Source: Mytilus galloprovincialis (taxonomy: Eukaryota; Mollusca; Bivalvia; Mytilida; Mytilidae). Taken from it: 64,000 nt of DNA. The notes beneath the pieces are model-generated. The model saw nothing but the letters and a program-made list of their open reading frames with translations. It was not told the DNA's origin and did not search any database. Made by a program: the position numbers and the translations under genes. The stretch is taken from positions 59,045,078 to 59,109,077 of the forward strand of contig NC_134841.1 of NCBI RefSeq assembly GCF_965363235.1, written 5' to 3'. This document shows, piece by piece, positions 1 to 12,800 of this stretch. Every line of letters begins with the position of its first letter. The first letter of the stretch is position 1.

Positions 1-1005
1 CACTTGAAAATTTTCAATGATTATAAAAAAAAGACAGGAAACATTAAGGTAAACATAGATTTACTTATTGTAAGAATTAAAGATGTATTTTGCCTGCCTT
101 AGCACATGTTAATAGTTGATGGAGGTTAAGTTTAGATGTGTGGACTGTGGATCTATGTATTGATTGGACAGTACTGGAATGGATTGTTTCAAGGAAGTTC
201 AATCAAGGCATATGTCAAATTAACTAACAAGCTGTCACTTATTTTTGTATTCTAAAACACTGCACTACTTATAATGATCCTGCTATACCTATAACCGAGT
301 ATTTGTATGTATGTATACCTTTGATATATTATTCAACCAGTTATTACAAGTCCTTCTGTACTGAGCTTCTTGTTGCTTGTCAATTATGGGCCAACAATGT
401 CTAAAGTAAACAAAAAATTAATTTAAAAACATTATTCTATTAAAGATAAAACTATACATTAAATATTTGCAAACATTAATAATTTTCTCACATTCCCCAA
501 ACACATGTTTAAGAACAGAAACTAGTAGACGGCAATTTTTATAAGTTATCTTTATGACAATTGAAATGGTCTCAATTTTTCAATTTATAGCCAAATTCCA
601 TCAATATGCATGTACATTCTTAACTCTGTACTAGAAGAATGATATTTATCACTGGACGTTGAACACTCATCAATCATGATTTTCTTATCATTTAATAAAA
701 TCTGATTTTTTGTTTTGAAGTATATATTTACCTAAACTCCTCTCTGCACATGACTGGGTTTAATTTCTCAAACAGGAAATGTAAAACAACTTCACTGCCC
801 CTCTTATTTGGCAAATCAAACATGTTTCTGTAAAATAAAAAGTAGAAATCAACATTTTACACAACCAAAACTTTTAATAATGTATCTGTATGATCGCCAT
901 TCTGAATGTTTAATTTCTACCTAAAAATTAGGAAGCAATACAAAAATATACATGTAAGGCATAAAATGTGCAAAGCTTGTAAGTCTTACAAAAACACTAT
1001 GTTTT
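1..1005. other. Intergenic or intronic, no feature recognised
   Basis: AT-rich sequence without a convincing exon, repeat array or RNA gene on either strand. It could be intronic or flanking DNA of a gene whose exons lie outside the window. Confidence 0.5.
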
Positions 1006-1210
1006 GTACCCCTATTTTTGACATTTTTACTCTTTGAGTATGTTTGTTTTGTTCATGCATCGTTGACAATGTAATGGAATTTGATGCGACTGTCATACAA
1101 GTGAGAGGTTTAGCTAGCTATAAAACCAGGTTCAATCCACCATTTTCTACATGAGAAAATGCCTGTACCAAGTCAGGAATATGACAGTTGTTATCCATTC
1201 ATCGATGTGT
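1006..1210 (+). repeat. Dispersed repeat, copy 1
   Basis: This stretch recurs almost base for base at about 1519-1760 on the same strand and, inverted, at about 16380-16620. A shorter inverted piece lies at 19790-19930. Shared landmarks are a 'gtgagaggtttagctagct' segment and a 'gacagttgttatccattc' segment. It leads directly into the reverse-transcriptase relic that starts at 1240, so it may be part of the same retroelement family. Confidence 0.75.
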
Positions 1211-1239
1211 TTGAGGTTTTGATTTTGCCAATTGATTAT

Positions 1240-1466
1240 GACTTATATCTAGAAATTGACTATGAGGGTCGGTTGAAAACAAAACTTTACGACAAAAGAG
1301 ATGATTTCAGCTTCCCAATTGTGAATTTCATTTTTTAAAACAAGAGTTCCAAATGATGAAGATGAAATCATCACTTTGTAAATTTTACGGACGCCATCAC
1401 GAGTTGGTTGACCATTATGGAATATCCGTTTCACAGATGATATCGGATATGTTCCTTATGTCGTAA
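1240..1466 (+). pseudogene. Reverse-transcriptase C-terminal relic
   Basis: The + strand reads DYEGRLKTKLYDKRDDFSF then PIVNF up to about 1336, where a stop and a deletion break the frame. Reading resumes as KFYGRHHELVDHYGISVSQM and ends at a TAA at 1464-1466. These blocks are typical of a reverse-transcriptase family that is abundant in invertebrate genomes (recognised from memory of such proteins). The relic at 6230-6499 is the same family in inverse orientation and keeps the part deleted here. It is a dead fragment and cannot encode an enzyme. Confidence 0.65.
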
Positions 1467-1518
1467 CTACAATCCCGTTTCATTTTCACGAATGTGACCT
1501 ACCGAATTAGACTATTTA

Positions 1519-1860
1519 CCCCTATTTGTGATATTTTTACCTATTGCTTTTGTTTGTTTTGTTCACACATCGTTGTGATATAATGGAATTGTATGCCACT
1601 GTCATACAAGTGAGAGGTTTAGCTAGCTTTAAAACCAGGTTCAATCCACCATTTTCTACATTAGAAAATATCTGTACCAAGTCAGGAATATGACAGTTGT
1701 TATCCATTCGTTTGATGTGTTTGGACTTTTGATTTTGCCTTTTGATTTTTGATTTTCCTTTTTGAATTTTCCTCGGAGTTCAGTATTTTTGTGTTTTTAC
1801 TTTTTACTTTACACTATACCATTTTCCCCAAAATCTGAAAAAAAATCCATATAAGTTACT
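1519..1860 (+). repeat. Dispersed repeat, copy 2
   Basis: Second direct copy of the repeat at 1006-1210. It continues through a T-rich segment ('gattttgcc', 'gatttttgattttcc') that reappears inverted at 16340-16440, so the full repeat is at least 250 bp. No coding capacity seen. Confidence 0.75.
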
Positions 1861-1876
1861 CTTCTCCCACCATTCT

Positions 1877-2034
1877 CAGTGGCGGATCCCGAAATTTTCG
1901 TAAGAGGGAGCCCATTTAATACCTTAGAGGGGGCCTGATCCAGTCATGCCTCAGTGACTCCCTATGTAATCAACCAAATTTTCCCCCAAAAAAAGGGGGT
2001 GGGCATCCTGGCCTCCCCCATGAATCTGCCTCTA
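1877..2034 (+). mobile_element. hAT-like MITE, 'CAGTGGCGGATCC' family, copy 1
   Basis: It starts with CAGTGGCGGATCC and ends near a degenerate complement (gaatctgcctct). Inside are the GGG-rich blocks and 'tcagtgactccctat' shared by the copies at 19574, 22008, 47026 and 61154. Length of about 150 bp and terminal inverted repeats suggest a non-autonomous DNA transposon. The hAT assignment is an inference from the terminus style; no clean 8-bp target duplication is visible here. Confidence 0.6.
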
Positions 2035-2187
2035 ATTCTCAAAGTACTTTGTCTTGGTCGCTATTGTGGGTAGATATACATTTTATGTATTATGTATCCT
2101 GGCCTCCCCCATGAATCTGCCTCTAATTCTCAAAGTACTTTGTCTTGGTCGCTATTGTGGGTAGATATACATTTTATGTATTATGTA
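2005..2187 (+). repeat. 91-bp tandem duplication
   Basis: A 91-bp segment beginning 'atcctggcctccccc' is repeated in tandem from 2005 and again from 2096. The copies are nearly identical, so the duplication is recent. It includes the 3' end of the adjacent MITE and its flank. Confidence 0.85.
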
Positions 2188-2479
2188 CTTGTAATTTTAA
2201 AAATGCATACTTATTAAAGGGAATTTTGTTGTCTTGTCCCTCTGCAGCTGCATCAAATCCCAGCACTTGCAGATTGGTGAAGAAAATCTGCTTCATGTCA
2301 AGTGGATCACCCATCATTGCAATTGGTCAACTAACAGCTCTGAAAAATCCAACACAATAAACATATTTTAATAAATATTTTAAAAGCTTGCAACAATGAA
2401 TAAACACCTGTGTCAAGAGCATGACGAGCGCATGATACTCTCATCGATTTTTCAAAAAATAAAATTCAATCACTTCTCA

Positions 2480-3110
2480 ATGTCATATCAGAAACTCGTG
2501 AAAAACTAAAGGGAGGTTATCTAAATAGATATAAAGCAGTCATCAAAGTTTATTGATAGCTGCTTAAAGCATTGACCGAAAAAATCCACACTTTATCACA
2601 AATAAAACATAAAACGTAACTTTGAAAACGTAAAATCTAAAATTTATGAAAATCGAAAAGGAGCTTATGTCAACAGATATAAACAATTCACCAGTTTCAT
2701 GAAAACTGTTGAAAGCATTTTTGAGTTATTGTCTGAAAATTGGAAAATCCCTTTTTTTTTAATAAATATAACCCTATAACTCGAAAAGGTAAAATCTAAA
2801 TTTTTTAAATGTCAATAGATATATAACCAATTTACCAAAGTTTCTTGCAAATTATTGACATGGTTTTGAGTTATTGTCCGAAAAACTGGAAAAAAATCCC
2901 CTTTTTTAAAGAAATAAAACCTAAACTCTGAAACTTAAAATCTAAAATTTATAAAAAAACAAAAGGGAGCTCATGTAAATAGATATAAACAATTCACCAA
3001 AGTTTAATGTCAATTGGATCATATATTTTAGAGTTATTGTCAGACATGTTGAAGAAGGACAGACGGACAGACAACAGTATACCATAATATATACGGTAAA
3101 CAAATGTATA
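2480..3110 (+). repeat. Degenerate ~150-bp tandem repeat, about 4 units
   Basis: Units share 'agatataaacaattcacca' and 'gagttattgtc' (starts at 2723, 2869 and 3031; spacing 146 and 162 bp). Related sequence recurs at 43790-44060. The last unit ends in 'ggacagacggacagac', a motif also found at the ends of repeats near 34370 and 36420. Confidence 0.6.
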
Positions 3111-3370
3111 AAAAGAAAAATACCCATATAGCTCTTTTATTTAAAAGGGTAAAAAAAAAATCTAAAATTATATATTCAATCATAGATATCACAACAGTCA
3201 ATGGATTAAATGTACCCTTTCTTAGGAAGAAACTATTATTAAAACATATTCCACCTAATTAATTTCTAATGCAATAGCATTATCTCATAAAATAAGGATA
3301 GTTTAAGAAAGTTATTAAAATTTAAAATTTTGAAAAGTTGACAGGTTTGCATACTTTGTATATATATATA

Positions 3371-4047
3371 TATGTTACAGGGAATTTGTGAAATCAGTGA
3401 TTTTGTAAAATCACTGAAATTTCAGGGAATTTGTAAAATCACTGAACTGATAAGTGATTTTATAAAATCCCTGATTTTGACCAGTGATTTTACAAAATCC
3501 CTGAAATAATTAAGATTTTTTTTACAGATTCACTGATTAAATTCAGGGAATTTGTAAAATACATTCATTCATTTTTATTTAGAATTTCTGTGAAAAAAGA
3601 CTTCAACGGTAACACTCAATAAGTTTGAGGTTAATCTAGTCTTTATTTAAATATTTAGTGAGCGGCTTTCATGCACAAAACAACTGACATACTGTAGAAC
3701 AATGGCTCAGGCACAAATGTCTTGAAATCAAGAGCAAACATACACACAAAAGCTACTTCAAATAATTGAGGTAAAATTAAAATGCAACATATGAAAACAG
3801 GGAAAATATGATAAACATTTTTTTAATGAGCCACAGAAAGAAGACAAAATAAGCTCTTATCACTGTTATAATTTATTGTAATCAGGGATTTTACAAAATC
3901 CCTAGCTCTATTTTCAGTGATTTTGTAAAATCCCTAACAATTTCAGGGATTTTACAAAACCACTGAAACTGTTAGTGATTTTAAACAATCACTGATTAGT
4001 CCAGTGATTTTGCAAAATCCCTGATTTTACAAATTCCCTGTAACATA
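3371..4047. mobile_element. TIR element with repeated palindromic subunits
   Basis: A 677-bp element bounded by TATGTTACAGGGAATTTGT on the left and its complement ending at 4047. Each arm carries about five short units of the form 'cagtgattttacaaaatccctga', many of which are themselves dyads (GGGATTTT/AAAATCCC). The middle 300 bp is unique AT-rich sequence without an ORF. The layout is that of a non-autonomous DNA transposon with compound terminal repeats, inserted in a TA-rich site. I cannot name the superfamily. Confidence 0.7.
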
Positions 4048-4409
4048 TACATCGTACTATATCGTACTATGTAGATATATATACAAAAGAAAGCTTTTTA
4101 ATATATATGGTGGACATATCTTATTACTATTGACAAGATTAGTAGTGCCTGTGAATACATCTTATCGCTATTTGGAAATCTGCACCGGTTGACTAGAGAA
4201 CCTATGCCACTTAAACTGTTGACATCTTACAACAATCACTTTATTGGGGCATCAGTGATTCTGTTTTATGACGTCAACCTTTAGGTACCTTTGTGATGCC
4301 TGGTGATGGTGGACAAATAGCGACAAGGTGTATGTTTCCTCATGTGCAAAACAGGGAATTACCTAGTCCAAATAAATACTTTGATGTAAGGCGTCAAAGA
4401 AAAAAATAA

Positions 4410-5366
4410 TAGCCTTTCAAGACGTCATAATTATTTTGACTAGGAATTACCTGAAAAAAGGCAGGTCTATTTGTTAGTAGTTTTTGATAAATTATGATTA
4501 TTGTCGTATTACACAATCATGGGTAAGGTTCATAGACCTTCAAACATCCTCATTGATAAAACAAGCACAACAATAGACAAATTAGAAAGTTGAGAATTTT
4601 GGATGTTGCAGGCACAGGCATGTCATGTGTATGTCAACAAAATCACCTGCTTCTGCTGCATGCGGATTTGCATTTCGTAATTTAAATGGTTTAGCTTTTT
4701 ACCTTACTCTTTTCAATTCATAAGAGTGAAATAAATTGATTAGCTCTTATCCTGTTGTCATGTTTAAATTCAACGTAAAAGCAGGTAGTCTTTCGAATGA
4801 GCCGCCACAAAAATAAATTTACCGGAAGTAAAAATGTAACACGATTTGATGCACGCCATGTAAAATAAATAACATTGTTTTCATTCATATTTTCTGTAAG
4901 CTATTAAATTTCACTTAAATGTTAAGATTTTTTTGAATTCAAGTTGTCATTTAATCATTATATATCTTTTTTTTATAGTCGATATTTTTTTTTTTTTTTT
5001 TTTTGGTGGACTGTATATAGTGTCATTTAGAAACATGTCAACAACATTTTTGACAAATCGTCAAATGAGAGACTGATCCATACCTAAACCTGTCTTTCTT
5101 AGTGTTATTCTGATTTAGCAGATCTATCTTGGAATGGAAGGTGCAATGTTATGTCCGGGCTAAAGAGATAAATCCACATCAGTTGTTTTTTTTTATGAAA
5201 AAACACAACTAAATAAAGAAAAATCCCATGAACATGATGATTATACATACATTCAAAAATAAAAAAAATAAAAACATGTCAATGTGAGTCCTTAACTTAT
5301 GCATTTATTCAAATTGCATGCCCTTTGCTAGTCCAAGTAATTATGACGTCTTGAAAGTCTCTATCC
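4410..5366. mobile_element. Probable TIR element (~950 bp)
   Basis: The left end 'ctttcaagacgtcataatta' at about 4417 is matched inverted at about 5325-5355 (as tagtccaagtaattatgacg). A solo version of the same motif lies in an intron of the LRRC61-like gene at 8975-9015. Between the arms is AT-rich sequence, a 22-nt T run at 4987 and an ETS-like ACCGGAAGT at about 4821. No ORF of note. Confidence 0.5.
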
Positions 5367-5389
5367 CAACTTTATTGATACATACATAA

Positions 5390-6229
5390 CTAAATTAATG
5401 TGCACATAAAAAAAGTGTGGTTAAGGGGGGATACTGAACACGGAAACATTATGAACTAAAAATAGCAAAAACGTTTCACGAAAACTAAAAATCGGGAAAA
5501 ACGAAGCACGAGAAATAAAATCGTAAAGATTCAGATAAAGTACCAAAAGTTATTACTCAGCCGTTCTAGGAGATCATGCATCCATTATTAATGGACATGA
5601 AGACCTAAAATTGCGGTCACCTTTTTATCATCCGCTACTTGCATCTTATTTGGAAAAAATATGTTCGTCTGTTAATCATAGTAATTTGATGGACTTCCTT
5701 AATACCATACATATTGCAAAAGTAGAATGGTAACAATATACATCAATTTCTATTAGATTACACAAGTTTCAGAAGGTATTATAACACACTGACTTTTTAA
5801 TCAAATGCAAGACATGCATGAGAAATTAAGAGCACCAACACGAAACACGGAAAATAAATAAGGGGAAACACGAGAAAACGAGAAATAAAACATCAAAACA
5901 TGAAAAAACTTGAAATAAAAAGGCCAAAAAAAGAGGGACAAAAGATACCAAAGGGACAGTCAAACTCATAAATCTAAAACAAACTGACAACGCCATGGCT
6001 AAAAATGAAAAAGACAAACAGAAAAACAATAGTACACATGACACAACATAGAAAACTTAAGAATAAACAACACGAACCCCACCAAAAACTAGGGGTGATC
6101 TCAGGTGCTTTGGAAGGGTAAGCAGATCCTGCTCCACATGTGGCACTCGTCGTGTTGCTTATGTGATTACAAATCTGGTAAATAGTCTAATTGGGTAGGT
6201 CACATTCATGAAAGGGAAGGGGATTGTAG
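5390..6229. repeat. Repeat-derived sequence downstream of the RT relic
   Basis: Holds an A-rich stretch with many 'cacgagaaa'-type motifs (5440-5560, 5830-5960) and a block (6060-6229) that continues the retroelement relic on the - strand towards its 3' end. No gene seen. Confidence 0.4.
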
Positions 6230-6499
6230 TTACGACGTAAAGAACATATCCGATATCATTTGTGAAACGGTTATTCCATAACGGTCAACCAACTCGTGAT
6301 GGCGTCCGTAAAATTTACGAAGGGATGATTTCAACTTCACCATTTGGAACTCTTGGTTTAATAGCTTCCTTGTGAGCAGTAACCCTGAGCCCCTCTATCA
6401 AAAAAATCATGATAGGAAATGCAAGCACAGGAATATCGTACCAATTGGGAGATATATACCCCGTATGCAGGTGCTGCTGGAATGTTGCTACTTAGAAAA
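6230..6499 (-). pseudogene. Reverse-transcriptase C-terminal relic, inverted copy
   Basis: The - strand reads SNIPAAPAYGVYISQLVRY, then SYHDFFDRG, then (after frame breaks) the codons for the KFYGRHHELVD block, and stops at TAA (complement 6230-6232). It is the same family as 1240-1466 in opposite orientation and retains the segment deleted there. Several stops and frameshifts make it non-functional. Confidence 0.65.
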
Positions 6500-6894
6500 C
6501 GTCACATGAAAATAACCCATTGACCACCCTCATAAAAACGTGAAAAACATGAGAAAAGGATTACATTTTTCGCAATTTAATCGATTTTGTTGTTTTTTAT
6601 GGCCCTGCAACAAAGTTGTAAAAAATAGCCAAAAATCTAGTTGTTTGCTATTTTTTGTCTGATTTGAGGTTATATCCCATAATCTGACATAAATGCGTGG
6701 CTTTCACACTTTTAATTGACACACTATTTTCAGACATGTTTTGAAATAATAATGTAAATATGATATACTTTTTACTTGGATGGAGAGTTGTCTCATTGGC
6801 ATTGGCACTCATACTACATATTCCTATATCTATGACATATTTTATGAAAACTGTCAGATCTTTATTAAATTGTTCTTCTTTTATTTTATAATAG

Positions 6895-9800
6895 ATGGAA
6901 GAATAACAAAAGTTTTACTGAAGACAAGAAGTGGTGAATTTGACTTGGAGAGTATTCATTCTTTAAATTTGAGAGAACTAGGTAAGACAGCGATAAAAAT
7001 TTAGAAACAATGACTATAAAATGATCCAAATAAGGAATAAATCTGTGTTAAAGCATGAACCAGTATATTTTTAAAATACTTAACATTTTCTTTGTTTTAT
7101 AGAACCATATTACATCTTTTGCTATCAATTACCCATTTAAACTGGTATATGTATAAATAGATCCGATCATCATGTTAAACAATCTTCTTTAATTTCTGAC
7201 ACAGATCAGTTAGTACTTAAGGATGTACTTAGGTGAGGTTTTGGAATTTGTGTCAAATGTTCGGACTCGTTAGTTAGTGTTTTTCCATACAAACAATGTA
7301 AAATATTTTGCCCTATAACACCCATTTATTTTTTCATATAAGACTAAATAGCTAATGAAAGGTCATTTACCAAAATTTAAGAAGATTCTTGATTTTCCTT
7401 CTGTTGTTTTGAGACCCAAATAATACCAATGCAAATATAAGGTAAAAGTCCGAGTTAGCCTTTTCCCACCATATGTTAAATCTCAAATATTTCAAAAAGG
7501 AGGTCCATGACCTATCAATATTTTTAGCTTATTTTCATCCTTAACGAATGCTCTACCGGCTCAAAGTATCAATTTTAAATTCTTAATTTATTAATTTTTA
7601 CCTAACCTCACCTAAGTACATCCTTAAGCATGATCCTTGGTTTTGATAAATATTCACATTGAAACAAAACATTTGAGATGCCAATGTTTGTACTTGATAG
7701 TTTCACTTATACAATTTAGTCCATTGACACATAAACATTTAACAAAATCAAACAGTATATTTATTTTTTAGATTAATATTTGGTATTTAGACAGCAAGTT
7801 AACCAAAATAAACATTTAGAGTTCACAATACATTTTTTAATAATAAAGGAACCACATCACATGAAAAACTCTTAATGACATCATCATCATCATCATCATC
7901 TACTTTGGCCTTACTGTTTATCTTCTTTTGTAGGCATTTCAGATTTAGGTTGCATAAGTGAATGTGCATCCCTTGAAAGACTTAATTTGGCCAGAAATGA
8001 CATATCAAAACTGACCAAATTGGCAGGACTGAACAATCTTACACAGTTAAACTTGTCTGCTAATAGAATTGTCTCCCTTGGTAAGTAAAACTAAAAGCAT
8101 AACACCAGGTTCACAAAGCTTAGTTTACTTATTAATACAATGTGTTTTTAAATTTTCTTTCATGATCTGCTACTTGATATTAATGGCATGACCACTCTGT
8201 TATATGCTGCTGAATTTACCTACTCTTATGGAGCACTTGATATCCCTTCATATACCATTCTTCTTCTCATCAGACAATGCCTTTTCTATAACAAAAGTTA
8301 GCCTCTAACACAAACTGAACCTTCCTGAATGTTTTTTCCTAAAGCTGTTAAATAGTACTAAGGTTATAAACCGGTTTTGCTTTATAATAAAAAATGGATT
8401 CTGATACTGCACAACATGATTTCAATAATGGAATGAAGATTTGTGTATTGGTCAATTAAGAATGTGAAATCACAAATTCCTGTTTCAAGCGTGTTCAAAC
8501 AAAAAGCAATTGATAGATTCACAATGTTTAAAGGCTAAGTCATATCATTTATAGATGGTGTTTAAGTATAGAAAGAAAATTACTAAATTTGAAAAATGTA
8601 ACATTACTTTGGAGACAAATTGGAAAAATCATCATTTCATTACTAATCAAACGACATGCATACATGAATATCTAAGATTATGTTACCTCTCTGCAGTCTT
8701 TCATTAAAATGTAAATATAGTTGCAGAATATAAACCTGCACTTTTCAGATAGGTAAACATAAACAAAGAATACCATGTGGAAATTTAGGGGTGAGGGTGT
8801 GTAATGGTATATACCTGTATGTGAATGTTTTTTTCTTTTCAGAAGGACTACAAGCATTAGACAGTTTGCAACATTTGAATCTTGTCGGAAATTTAATCGG
8901 CAGGTAATTTACTTTTTTTTAAAACATATACTTTATTTCATTAAATTGCAGGAAAGCATCAAAGCAAAAATTTAAGATAGCCTTCCAAGGCGTCATAATT
9001 ATTTGGACTACAAGTAACGTTATTATACTTGGCAGGTAATCTTCAACCTTTTTTTCCCCTGATAGCATTGAATAAATTTCTTTACTGACCAATGACAGAA
9101 ATATGTAATTTTACTTTTACTTACCTAGAAAGTCAAACTTTTCTCATTTATGCAAAAATACATGTATATCAAACCACTAAATCTGATTGTACAAACTTTT
9201 CTTAATTGTGACAAGGGAGATAATACTGTATTTACAACAAACTTTTATTCATTTTTGCAATAATATCAAAACACTAAATCTTGATTGTACAAACTTCTCT
9301 TAATTGTGACAAGGGAGATAATTCTGTATTTACAACAAACTTTTCTCATTTATGCAATAATATATCAAACCCTTAAATCTTGATTGTACAAACTTCTCTT
9401 AATTGTGACAAGGGAGGTAATTCTGTATTTATAACAAATTTTGTTTCACTAAATTTTTTTCTATATACATGAAGTGTTGTATGTAAGAATAAATTTTGAA
9501 AAACACAATAAGACAGTCATGAGGTTTGTTTACACACTATAAAAATAAGTACAATGTGTTGGTAAACTCTTGAATTTACTGTTGCAAGAATACAATAATT
9601 TAGATTTTAATTATATAAAAACTGGTTCAGACATGTAATGAATATGTCTGTTAGACATCACACCACGATGTATGGACATTTTATTGAAATAGATTAATAA
9701 TGTGATGTCTTTGAAGGCTGTTAAGCGTACTTGAAATATTGCAATTAAATCCTGGACTTATGGATATTACATGATCAATTGTGCTATAGATCCTGAATAA

Positions 9801-12800
9801 TTACATTCAGAAATTGTACTGCAATGGTATGAAGTAATTATATCAGACTCTTAGCGACCATATTAATTTATTTTTTCAATATAAAAAAGAAGATGTGGTA
9901 TGATTGCCAATGAGACAACTATCCACCAAAGACCAAAATGACACAGACATTAACAACTATAGGTCACCGTACGGCCTTCAACAATGAGCAAAGCCCATAC
10001 CGCATAGTCAGCTATAAAAGGCCCTGATAAGACAATGTATAACAATTCAAACAAGAAAACTAACGGCCTTATTTATGTAAAAAAATGAACAAAAAACAAA
10101 TATGTAACACATAAACAAACGACAACCACTGAATATACAGGCTCCTGACTTGGGACAGGCACATACATAAATAATGTGGTGGGGTTAAACATGTAAGCGG
10201 GATCCCAACCCTCCCCCTAACCTGGGACAGTGGTATAACAGTACAACATAAGAACGAACTATAAAAATCAGTTGAAAAATGCTTAACTCATCAGATGGAC
10301 AAAAATATAAGTGGACGTGGCAGGGTAATATCTGCTTGAACAGGAATGAAATTTCCTGTTTTTTCAATATATCTACACAAAATATGAAACTATGGTAACT
10401 GTTATCGTTCTAATTTTTTCAGCATTGATAGTTTAAGATGTCTTACTGGACTAGACAAACTGAAAACTCTGAGACTATGTGATAGGACTCATGATTTGTC
10501 TAATCCTGTATGTATGAACAGGAATTACAGAACAGACATGATCAGCATGTTCCCAAACCTGGAATGGCTTGATGGTAATGCAGAAACAAAAACATTTATT
10601 TACAGTAACAATAAAAATGAAATAAATTACATTTTCATCATTTATTAAAATGGCAACTGTTGCACTGATGATTAATTTATTTTTTAATAAACAAGATAAA
10701 ATATAGAAAGATTAATGGAAATCGCAAATAATACTGGACAGTACATCAGACAGTATTAACAACAAAGAAAAATAATAACAAATAACACATAACAGTCTGG
10801 AGCTAATTGCCTAATTCTTGAAGATTAAGACTTTGGTTGGCTTGCTTGCTTTGTTTGTATTAAGGTTTGCTCAATCATTATAATTAAGACTGACATCTGC
10901 AATATTTTTTATTTATTGAAAGTTATATTTTTTTTAATATTTTTTAAATGACATTTTGATAAAGTTTACACATTTATATTCATGTTTATGTTTTTTTAGG
11001 TGAGAAACTGATAGGACGAGGCAGTGAAGTATTTCAGCTGTGTCAGAAGATTGAAGAGGCTCTTGAAGGTTTGTAATGTATTTATTTGATTGTTTTTTAA
11101 GGTTTATTTGAGTCACCCCAACACATTTTGACATGGTTTTTTTTTGCAGTCAGTGTATTGAAAAGATAGTATTCAGCATTCTTTATATTATTTTATTTTT
11201 GTCCTCACTGAGCTATACCCCTTTTTTGTGTCATAAAAGGCCATGGCCATGTCACTGTAAACCAAGTGTGAATTAATGGTGACTTTGTTTAATTCATTCA
11301 CTTACGTAATTAGAAAAAATACAAAAATAACATTGATTGATTGGTGATTGCTAGAAACTGTAACATGTTTCATGATTATTTATATTATTTGTTGCCATTC
11401 TCCACCAATGATTCAATGGAACAAACTGTTTGTAATTGTAAAACAGATATATAATTATTCACAGATGCTATTATATTTTTATATAGGTAAATTCTATAAG
11501 CTGTATTGCTTTTGAATAAATTTCTATTATTATGACCAAATCTGTTTTATTTCTGTTTGTTCAAAAAGTCATTTTGGTATTTGATAAGTTGAAAATGATA
11601 AAATAATGTAGATTGCTTCCCTTTTTGTAGCAAGACAAGAAAGTGAGTCACTGAGCCACTTGCCAAAACCATCAAAATGGGTACCAGATGAATATTGGGA
11701 ACCATCAAATAAATTTGAAGAATCTATATTGTCTGATGCCTCAGAAGAATTGGAAGGTATGTTATTTTTGCCGGTGTAAAATTTCACGATTTTCATTCAA
11801 TAAGGTACATGTATATGAAATATTTTGGCAGTTATTATTTTGGCAAATTCAAAACTTTTATCAAAAACTTTGCATGTACACATTTAATTTGGCAAATTCA
11901 AAACTTTTATCAAAAACTTTGCATGTACACATTTAATTTGGCAAAAATTTATTTTGGCAATTTTGTAATATCCGCGAAAATAAGCGAAAAATTTGCACCC
12001 CTCGAAAATAACCTGCTATTTGGTATTATGAAGTCATCACTGAAAATTAAGATGAGTTGGTGAGATTCTCATTGGAACAAAACAATCAGTACTACATTAG
12101 AATAAAAATATCGAAAATGTTTTCTTAAAACTCTTGTCAATTAACACAAGCAAATGCCACAGCGTAAGCTCAAAAGAGGTTTTATAAAGTGATAATGATT
12201 AAGATAGATATTTTAGAAATTTCATTGATATCAAAAGAAAAAACATTTTGTGCATTTTTCAGACCTAACACATCAGGAAACACAAGCCTGCAACCTACGA
12301 TCCAAAAAGATATCAATTATGATATTGAATCCATACACACAAAAATCTCTTGGATCAGGGGTGGCAACCAAAGATTATTATGCTAAAAACTGTTAAGAAT
12401 TATTGAAAAATTTGACCAAAACTGAGGTTTTATAATAAATATAGTAATATCACAACTATTTCTAAGTGAAATTTGTAGTATTTAAGCCAGATTAAAGAAA
12501 AGATAAAAATCTTAGGTCAGATTTTTACCCTTCGTGAATATGAATTCAGAATATGAACAAAAGAAGATCGATGTATGGTATATATATATTTATGAGACAG
12601 CAATTGGAACAAAAAATAAATTGTTATTGAGTTCTAGTGTTACAAATTTAATCAATCAAACAGCTAAAAACAATCCACACACATATTTTGTTAAACCAGT
12701 GTTTTCACGTGATATCAAAGAATACTATATAAATTGGGAATCTATATTTTTACTGGTAATAATGATATTTACATACTTTTTAAAAGCTGTTTTTTTTAGA

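Noticed and set aside
4790..4870. ETS-like site and nearby ATG as promoter and first exon of the LRRC61-like gene
   Set aside because: It lies inside a probable TIR element (4410-5366), the ATG is followed at once by TAA, and no donor fits the required phase.
6780..6894. Upstream in-frame extension of the first LRRC61-like exon starting at an ATG at 6780
   Set aside because: The 5' part (tggagagttgtctcattgg) is a relic of an abundant repeat, and a splice acceptor (ttttataatag) stands at 6894; the extension is intron.
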